A stretch of 10,611 nucleotides of DNA from an uncultured Clostridium sp. (GTDB lineage: Bacteria; Bacillota; Clostridia; Oscillospirales; Acutalibacteraceae): positions 1 through 10,611 of the forward strand of contig CAKUYY010000042.1 in the NCBI GenBank assembly GCA_934717555.1. The letters are read 5' to 3'. This document shows positions 6,340-10,611 of this stretch, piece after piece. The first letter of the stretch is position 1. Each line of letters starts with the position of its first letter. The position numbers were made by a program, and so were the translations under genes. The notes under the pieces are model-generated. The model saw nothing but the letters and a program-made list of their open reading frames with translations. It did no database searches and was not told where the DNA came from.

Positions 6340-7719
6340 ATGATTCTTGATTACGTGGGCGTGAAAGAAATCAATGGTTCTCTGATTGTACTTGACGATG
6401 TTGAAAACGCCTCCTTTGAAGAAATTGTGGAAATCCGTCTGGATGATGGCACTTCCCGCCAGGGTAGAATCGTCCAGATCGACGGGAAGCGTGTGGTCAT
6501 CCAGGTATTCCAAGGGACCCGTTCCATCTCCCTGGACAATACCCGTACCCGTTTGAAAGGCCGTCCTATGGAACTGGCGTTGTCCCCTGAGATTTTGGGC
6601 CGTACCTTTGACGGCGCCGGCCGTCCTATCGACGGTATGGGGGATGTATATCCCGAACAGCGCCGTAATATCAACGGTACCCCCATCAATCCCGTGTCCC
6701 GTGTATACCCCAAAAATTATATTTCCACTGGGATCTCCTCGATTGATACCCTGATTACTCTGATCCGCGGCCAAAAGCTTCCTATTTTCTCTGGCTCCGG
6801 TATGAAACATAATGAACTGGCCGTACAGATCGTGCGCCAGGCCAAGATTGCGGAAGATGAAGGCAGCCAGTTCTGTATCGTATTCGCCGCTATGGGCGTA
6901 AAGAACGACGTGGCCGACTATTTCCGCCGCAGTTTCGATGAATCCGGCGTACTGCACAAAGTGGTCATGTTCCTGAACCTCTCCAATGATCCCATTATTG
7001 AGAGAACTTTGACCCCCCGCTGTGCCCTTACCGCCGCTGAATATCTGGCTTTTGAGCGCAACATGCACGTGCTGGTCATTATGACCGACATGACCTCTTA
7101 TGCGGAAGCCTTGCGTGAATTCAGTTCCTCCAAAGGTGAGATCCCAGGAAGAAAAGGGTTCCCCGGTTATCTGTATTCCGACTTAGCTTCCCTGTACGAA
7201 CGCGCCGGCATGGTAAAAGGCAAGCAGGGCTCTGTAACCCAGATTCCGATCCTCACCATGCCCAACGACGATATCACCCACCCGGTGCCTGACTTGACTG
7301 GTTACATCACCGAGGGACAGATCGTTCTAGATCGTTCTTTGGAAGGTTCCGGCATCTATCCTCCGGTATCCGTGCTTCCGTCTTTGTCCCGTTTGATGAA
7401 GGACGGTATCGGCGAAGGCTTTACCCGTGCTGACCACTCCGCGCTCTCCAACCAGCTTTTCGCTTCTTATGCAAAAGTGATGGACGCCCGTTCCTTGGCT
7501 TCCGTTATCGGCGAAGAGGAGCTCTCCCCCACCGATAAAAAATATCTGGAGTTTGGACGGCTGTTCGAATCTAAATTTATCACCCAGGACTTCCACGAAA
7601 ACCGCAGTATGGAACAGAGCCTCAACTTAGGATGGGAACTGCTTTCCACCCTGCCCCGCGAGGAGCTGGACCGCGTGGATGACAAGCTTTTGGATCAATA
7701 TTATAAACCTCAGAATTAG
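6340..7719 (+). CDS. atpB: V/A-type ATPase regulatory subunit B (non-catalytic)
   Basis: Subunit B alternates with A in the head and contributes to the catalytic interface. The product has 459 residues, the expected size. The place of Walker A is taken by the degenerate SGSGMKHNEL (151-160), as in all B subunits. Family stretches include DGAGRPIDG (91-99), MTDMTSYAEALREFSS (248-263), GRKGFPGYLYSDLASLYERAG (270-290), and PPVSVLPSLSRL (341-352), where R351 aligns with the arginine finger of Enterococcus NtpB. The ending ESKFITQDFHENRSMEQSL (410-428) is also typical. ATG 6340 has AAAGGAG at 6323-6329. Translation ends with three in-frame stops in a row (TAG TAG TAA, 7717-7725). A long opposing open frame at 6256-7068 is a shadow of this gene. 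Confidence 0.97.
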   Translation: MILDYVGVKEINGSLIVLDDVENASFEEIVEIRLDDGTSRQGRIVQIDGKRVVIQVFQGTRSISLDNTRTRLKGRPMELALSPEILGRTFDGAGRPIDGMGDVYPEQRRNINGTPINPVSRVYPKNYISTGISSIDTLITLIRGQKLPIFSGSGMKHNELAVQIVRQAKIAEDEGSQFCIVFAAMGVKNDVADYFRRSFDESGVLHKVVMFLNLSNDPIIERTLTPRCALTAAEYLAFERNMHVLVIMTDMTSYAEALREFSSSKGEIPGRKGFPGYLYSDLASLYERAGMVKGKQGSVTQIPILTMPNDDITHPVPDLTGYITEGQIVLDRSLEGSGIYPPVSVLPSLSRLMKDGIGEGFTRADHSALSNQLFASYAKVMDARSLASVIGEEELSPTDKKYLEFGRLFESKFITQDFHENRSMEQSLNLGWELLSTLPREELDRVDDKLLDQYYKPQN

Positions 7720-7740
7720 TAGTAAGCGAGGTGAACCAAT

Positions 7741-8355
7741 ATGGCTATACAGGCTGTGCCTACCAAAGGCAATCTCATGACAACCAAAAAATCCCTGGAG
7801 TTGGCAAAGGTGGGGTTCGACCTGCTGGACCGCAAGCGCAATATTCTAATCCGGGAAATGATGACCCTGATTGACCGGGCTGCGGAAATACAGGATAAAA
7901 TTGACATTACCTATAGCCGCGCTTACCAGGCCCTGCAGAAAGCCAATACGACGCTGGGTATCTGTGAGGAGCTGTCGGGAACTGTTCCTGAAGACGATTC
8001 CCTGGCTCTCTCCTACCGCAGTGTCATGGGGGTGGAGATTCCTATTGTTTCCATCACCCCTCCCGATAAGAACGATGTCCCCTTTGGCTTATATGGTACC
8101 AATTCCGCTTTGGATGAGGCATATCTCCGTTTTATTGAAGTAAAGGAATTGACTGCCGATCTGGCCGAAGTAGAGAACAGCGTTTATCGTCTTGCGGACT
8201 CCATCAAAAAGACGCAGAAACGCGCCAACGCCTTGAAAAATATCATGATTCCCCGTTTTGAGGAAACGGTAAAATTTATTACGGACGCTCTGGAAGAAAA
8301 AGACCGTGAAGAGTTTTCCCGCTTAAAGGTAATCAAAAGGCAGAAAGAAACCTAA
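7741..8355 (+). CDS. atpD: V/A-type ATPase subunit D (central rotor shaft)
   Basis: Subunit D is the axle turning inside the A3B3 head, with F at its base and C below. The product has 204 residues, typical for the family. It begins VPTKGNLMTTKKSLELAKVGFDLLDRKRNILIREM in near-canonical form: the N-terminal coiled-coil helix (about 10-60) with the family's P(T/N)(K/R)xxL and LLKxKR-like positions. A middle region (about 75-125) forms the short hairpin, and the C-terminal coiled-coil helix follows, including SVYRLADSIKKTQKRANALK and the conserved segment with IMIPRFEETVKFI. ATG 7741 has GAGGTG at 7728-7733. It is the last gene of the operon, ends with two stops (TAA TAG) and is followed by a strong terminator. 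Confidence 0.95.
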   Translation: MAIQAVPTKGNLMTTKKSLELAKVGFDLLDRKRNILIREMMTLIDRAAEIQDKIDITYSRAYQALQKANTTLGICEELSGTVPEDDSLALSYRSVMGVEIPIVSITPPDKNDVPFGLYGTNSALDEAYLRFIEVKELTADLAEVENSVYRLADSIKKTQKRANALKNIMIPRFEETVKFITDALEEKDREEFSRLKVIKRQKET

Positions 8356-8385
8356 TAGTTGCAGAAATCTGTCCTATAATCCTAT

Positions 8386-8437
8386 AAAAATAACCCACTG
8401 AGGCGCTATCAAACAGCGGCCAAGCGGGTTATTTTTT
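8386..8437 (+). terminator. Rho-independent terminator of the V-ATPase operon
   Basis: AAAAATAACCC (8386-8396) and GGGTTATTTTT (8426-8436) form a perfect 11-bp stem. The long loop can extend the stem imperfectly and holds an inner CGCT/AGCG stem (8404-8407 with 8415-8418). A T6 run at 8432-8437 completes it. The A run in the left arm becomes a T run on the other strand, so it may also stop readthrough from the convergent MATE gene. It begins 31 bases after the stop of D. Confidence 0.85.
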
Positions 8438-8585
8438 ATAGTCATTTCTTTTTTCAAATGCCAGGGATCTATAGCCCTAAAATTTATGTATCGGGTAATG
8501 ATTGTATATTATATTTTTTATAAATCAGATACTGTTATGAAAGGAAATACTTTTCTTTCTCACATATAATATTTTTCCCTTTCTA
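8438..8585. other. AT-rich convergent gap between the ATPase operon and the MATE gene
   Basis: I see no gene here. An A/T-rich 9-bp stem with one G-T pair and a TAC loop (8539-8547 with 8551-8559) lies 27 bases past the MATE stop, but it has no T run on the - strand. A small AGGG/CCCT repeat lies near 8463-8478. No convincing dedicated MATE terminator is visible, so MATE transcripts may run to the bidirectional-looking hairpin at 8386-8437. Confidence 0.4.
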
Positions 8586-9929
8586 TCATCTTTCCGAATG
8601 TTTCCATAGTTTACGATTCCTTAGTCCCCTGGTATAACGCACCATAAGTAGGATGACAAAGACCGCCACCAGTAATTCCGTGATAGGCATGGCAAACCAT
8701 AGAGCGTCCGCCCCAGCTAGTGCAGGAAGGATAAGAATCAGAATCCCGCTGACTATCATTCCCCTTGAAACCGACACCAAAAAAGAGAATACTGGTTTCA
8801 TTAAGGATTGGAAGTAATAAGTGGAAAAAATATTCAGCGGCAGCAAAAGGAATGAAATACAATAGCAGCGGATAATAGTCGGCGCTATCGCAAGAACTTC
8901 TTGGGTAGGCGACATAAAGATATAGACAAATCCATTGGGGGACACCAGTGTAAGCAGCGTCCAGACAATACTGAAAAAGGCGACCGCTGATAAGGCGTAT
9001 TTTAACGTCTGGCGGATCCTGCTCCATTGGCCGGCCCCAAAATTGATGGAAATAATCGGTTGAGCCGCCTGCCCTACACTGTAAGCGCAGCATTGGACAA
9101 AGGTGCTGATATTGACAATAATTCCATAGACGGCCAAGGCATCCGCACCAGCATATTTCATAATCTGGCGGTTAAACAGCATGGTCAAGATTCCCATGGC
9201 TACATCAATAAAAAATGTGGAAAATCCAGTGACCATAACCTTTTTTAGTTTTTTGACAAAGCCATGAGGCCGTATGATCCGCAAGGTATTTTTCTTTTGA
9301 AAGAAGTGTATCAGCATAACCATACAAGTAATTCCCGCTCCTATCGCGGTGGCAAGACCAGCACCCATAATCCCCATACCAAGAGGAAAAACAAACAGAT
9401 AATCCCCTATCACATTGAAGATACCTCCAGAAAGCACCGCAACGGTAGCTAATCCGGGATTTTTATCATTGCGTAAAAAAGCCGCCAACATCTGATTAAA
9501 CAGAAAAAACGGTACGGCAGACTTGATAGGCAACAAATATTGTTGTGCCAGTGGCAGTAATGTTTCCTCCGCTCCAAACAACGTCAATAATTCCTTATCA
9601 AAAAAGATGATGCCTACCCAACTCAACAAGGAAAACAGGATTGTCCCTATCAAAGCTACGGTGAAATATTCATTTTCCCGGCCTTCACCTTTTCCCCGTA
9701 TCGTACTGAAAAGAACCGATCCTCCAATCCCTGTCAGCAACCCCAGGCTGTAAATAATATTCCAGACTGGGGCTACCACCGCTAATGCAGCTGTACCGTT
9801 CGGCCCCTGATACTGCCCCACCATCGCCATATCCACAATGCCATAAATGGAACTGATTAGCGCGCTGCCAAAGGCCGCCGATAAATAACGAAAATACAAT
9901 GATTTCACATTTCCCCGCAAAAGATCCAT
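8586..9929 (-). CDS. MATE-family multidrug/cation antiporter
   Basis: MATE proteins export cationic drugs, dyes or metabolites across the membrane in exchange for Na+ or H+. The product has 447 residues and about 12 hydrophobic segments, both standard. The first half carries IYGIVDMAMVGQY (28-40), then GPNGTAALAVVAPVWNI (42-58), and the segment FNVIGDYLFVFPLGMGIMGAGLATAIG (171-197), which matches the MATE pattern N-x-x-x-D-(Y/P)-L-F-x-(F)-x-x-G-(x)-G-(x)-x-G-A-(A/G)-(x)-A-T. A basic cytoplasmic loop near 211-230 separates the halves. The style resembles MepA-like transporters, but substrate and coupling ion cannot be read from the sequence. ATG 9929 was chosen because GGGGGAG (9936-9942) precedes it and MDLLRGNVKSLYFRY is a normal MATE start. 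The longer frame to 10058 would run through the terminator hairpin and into the -10 box. Convergent with the ATPase operon. Confidence 0.92.
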   Translation of the reverse strand: MDLLRGNVKSLYFRYLSAAFGSALISSIYGIVDMAMVGQYQGPNGTAALAVVAPVWNIIYSLGLLTGIGGSVLFSTIRGKGEGRENEYFTVALIGTILFSLLSWVGIIFFDKELLTLFGAEETLLPLAQQYLLPIKSAVPFFLFNQMLAAFLRNDKNPGLATVAVLSGGIFNVIGDYLFVFPLGMGIMGAGLATAIGAGITCMVMLIHFFQKKNTLRIIRPHGFVKKLKKVMVTGFSTFFIDVAMGILTMLFNRQIMKYAGADALAVYGIIVNISTFVQCCAYSVGQAAQPIISINFGAGQWSRIRQTLKYALSAVAFFSIVWTLLTLVSPNGFVYIFMSPTQEVLAIAPTIIRCYCISFLLLPLNIFSTYYFQSLMKPVFSFLVSVSRGMIVSGILILILPALAGADALWFAMPITELLVAVFVILLMVRYTRGLRNRKLWKHSER

Positions 9930-9935
9930 TGGTTT

Positions 9936-9942
9936 CTCCCCC
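9936..9942 (-). promoter_or_regulatory. Ribosome binding site of the MATE gene
   Basis: GGGGGAG on the - strand ends six bases before ATG 9929. It lies four bases beyond the T run of the leader terminator, so any transcript that reads through has an accessible site. It supports the short MATE start. Confidence 0.75.
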
Positions 9943-9946
9943 TTGT

Positions 9947-10005
9947 AAAAAACAAAAAGCTGGATAAGAATAACAGGTATCTCAACCTGCCACCTTATCC
10001 AGCTT
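9947..10005 (-). terminator. Leader intrinsic terminator (attenuator) upstream of the MATE gene
   Basis: On the - strand AAGCTGGATAAG (10005-9994) pairs perfectly over 12 bp with CTTATCCAGCTT (9968-9957). Inside it, CAGGT and ACCTG (9989-9985 with 9978-9974) form a second stem with a six-base loop. TTTGTTTTTT follows at 9956-9947. All parts of a factor-independent terminator are present, between the predicted promoter and the ribosome binding site of MATE. In this position it is expected to switch the transporter by premature termination. The signal that relieves it is unknown. Confidence 0.8.
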
Positions 10006-10048
10006 ATCATTTCTCTATGAATGACTCGCCCTCCGAGTGAACAAAAGA

Positions 10049-10078
10049 ATTGTAACACAACCTCATCTCAAAAGTCAA
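10049..10078 (-). promoter_or_regulatory. Predicted sigma-A promoter of the MATE gene
   Basis: TTGACT (-35, 10078-10073), an 18-base spacer, then TGT directly before TACAAT (-10, 10054-10049), which gives an extended -10. Five of six bases match the consensus in each box. Transcription would begin near 10042, 113 bases before the start codon, which excludes the longer MATE frame beginning at 10058. Confidence 0.7.
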
Positions 10079-10311
10079 GAAAATGGAACTAGTATTCTCA
10101 TTGCTTCAATAGATAAACAGACTTTTTCATGAATCAAAAAAGAGGACGGTTTTTTTTCGCCATTTTCATGACTTTCCTATATTTTTTGACTATTCTAAGC
10201 CTGGTTTTTAATTGGGGATTTCATAAAAAGCCTTTTTGGGGGAGTCGATTCTTTTTCCGATCTTCTATAGTCCCTTATTTTTGTTTTCCTTTCCATATTC
10301 ACAAATAGGTC
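10079..10311. other. Gene-free AT-rich region between the MATE promoter and the acetyltransferase gene
   Basis: I see no credible gene. The region contains several long A/T runs. It has a near-palindromic AAATAG/CTATTT (10303-10317) across the acetyltransferase stop without a T run, and AAAAAGCCTTTTT near 10224-10237, which is too weak for a terminator. It also contains two copies of TTTTCATGA. A 33-codon open frame on the - strand (10195-10296) lacks a ribosome binding site. A terminator for the acetyltransferase gene is not evident. Confidence 0.4.
10124..10171. repeat. Two direct copies of TTTTCATGA upstream of the MATE promoter
   Basis: TTTTCATGA occurs at 10124-10132 and 10163-10171, 39 bases apart. 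Each contains the palindrome TCATGA. They lie about 50-95 bases upstream of the MATE -35 box, where activator or repressor sites can occur. With a 9-base motif in AT-rich DNA, chance is a fair alternative. Confidence 0.25.
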
Positions 10312-10605
10312 CTATTTCTGATTTTGTTCTTCGGTTTCCAACAGATCTCTATATTGTGTATTCTTTTCAAACCATTTTACAGCATAGGAACAGGTTGGAA
10401 TGACCTTTTTTCCATCCCGGCGAATCTTGCGCACTGCTTCCTCCATCAGTTTTCCCGCGATCCCCTGCCCTCTTAGGGAATCATCCACGAAAGTGTGGTC
10501 CAAATTCACTACATGATATCGGATATCAGGAAAGGTAACTTCTGCAATCACTTTTCCCTGAGAATCTTTACAGTAAATCCGATTGCTTTCCTCTATAAAA
10601 TTCAT
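10312..10605 (-). CDS. Small GNAT-like N-acetyltransferase (Acetyltransf_CG / NATD1-like)
   Basis: The 97-residue product looks like the compact GNAT-like family (Pfam Acetyltransf_CG, COG2388) that includes bacterial YidJ/YjdJ-type proteins and human NATD1. It shows a short beta meander at the N-terminus (about residues 10-35). The acetyl-CoA loop lies in FVDDSLRGQGIAGKLMEEAV (39-58), with R45, G46, G48 and G52. The family's conserved cysteine sits in PTCSYAVKWFEKNTQYRDLL (71-90, Cys 73). Members are usually 90-100 residues, so this one is complete. The substrate is unknown. ATG 10605 is the only sensible start; only six bases upstream lie within the window, so its ribosome binding site is mostly outside. 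It points the same way as MATE but is separated by about 380 bases with a new promoter, so co-transcription is not implied. Confidence 0.85.
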   Translation of the reverse strand: MNFIEESNRIYCKDSQGKVIAEVTFPDIRYHVVNLDHTFVDDSLRGQGIAGKLMEEAVRKIRRDGKKVIPTCSYAVKWFEKNTQYRDLLETEEQNQK

Positions 10606-10611
10606 TCTTTT

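Larger units (their letters stand above)
9930..10042 (-). promoter_or_regulatory. Structured 5' leader of the MATE mRNA
   Basis: From the predicted transcription start near 10042 the leader holds three hairpins in order. P1 is ACTCG/CGAGT (10038-10034 with 10028-10024) with loop GAGGG. P2 is TCATT/AATGA (10024-10020 with 10011-10007) with an eight-base loop; it shares one base with P1. P3 is the terminator. I recognise no known riboswitch consensus. No upstream segment perfectly matches a terminator arm, so an RNA-binding protein, a ribosome-based mechanism or a small-molecule aptamer all remain possible. One reading frame is open from ATG 10009 into the MATE gene, but it has no well-placed ribosome binding site. 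Confidence 0.5.

Noticed and set aside
6256..7068. A 270-codon open frame on the - strand opposite subunit B
   Set aside because: It lies wholly over conserved B (and the end of A) coding sequence, has no family resemblance, and is explained by codon composition on the other strand.
9957..10005. TPP-riboswitch-like words (CTGGATAA, TTGAGA, ACCTG) in the MATE leader
   Set aside because: They occur in the wrong order and without the required TPP pairing scheme. They are parts of the terminator stem and its inner hairpin.
9930..10058. Extended MATE start at 10058 (43 extra residues)
   Set aside because: The start would overlap the -10 box, the segment crosses the leader terminator, and the normal MATE N-terminus with a good ribosome binding site begins at 9929.
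10186..10212. A + strand promoter-like TTGACT with a T/A-rich stretch downstream
   Set aside because: The spacer is too short (about 15), the -10 is poor, and no + strand gene follows.
10195..10296. A 33-codon open frame on the - strand between the acetyltransferase and MATE genes
   Set aside because: It has no ribosome binding site and no recognisable features; a short frame in AT-rich DNA is expected by chance.
10303..10317. AAATAG/CTATTT inverted repeat over the stop of the acetyltransferase gene as a terminator
   Set aside because: It has only six A/T-rich pairs and no T run on the - strand.
1..10611. Mobile elements, CRISPR arrays, tRNA or rRNA genes
   Set aside because: I looked for regularly spaced repeats, transposase-like products, terminal inverted repeats and tRNA-like cloverleaves in the gaps and found none.

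Overview
The window suggests a Bacillota genome, most likely class Clostridia (an anaerobic, Oscillospiraceae/Ruminococcaceae-like bacterium). Three things point there: strong AGGAGG-type ribosome binding sites, mid-range GC content, and a bacterial V/A-type ATPase operon whose K subunit has a non-canonical N-terminal half of a kind I recall from Clostridia. This is inferred from protein style only; no taxonomic marker is present.

Positions 1-8440 (+ strand) hold most of a rotary V/A-type ATPase operon in the order C (5' cut by the window edge), I, K, F, E, A, B, D. A and B form the catalytic head, D and F the central shaft, E a peripheral stalk, C the socket between shaft and ring, I the membrane stator, and K the ion-carrying ring. 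The stalk partner of E (subunit G/H) is not in the window and would be expected just upstream. The genes are tightly packed, but three gaps carry RNA hairpins. One at C-I is terminator-like. One before K is small, with a UUCG loop. The one between F and E is a GC-rich 12-bp hairpin followed by TTTT that looks like a complete or partial intrinsic terminator inside the operon. I and E start with GTG and A starts with TTG. A strong terminator follows D at 8386-8437.

Positions 8440-10611 carry two genes on the - strand, convergent with the ATPase operon. One encodes a MATE-family multidrug/cation antiporter. Its true start is at 9929, about 43 codons inside the longest open frame. Upstream of it are a good extended -10 promoter (10049-10078), a leader of about 110 nt, and a textbook intrinsic terminator (9947-10005) just ahead of its ribosome binding site. 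The transporter is therefore probably controlled by transcription attenuation. Upstream of that lie about 230 gene-free AT-rich bases and then a small GNAT-like acetyltransferase of the NATD1/Acetyltransf_CG type.

The V-ATPase sets, or feeds on, the transmembrane ion gradient, and MATE pumps use such a gradient. That link is general, and convergent transcription gives no evidence of co-regulation. I see no mobile element, CRISPR array, tRNA or rRNA. The most interesting signals are the intra-operon terminator, the MATE leader attenuator and the unusual K subunit. I do not see a clearly new multi-gene system.
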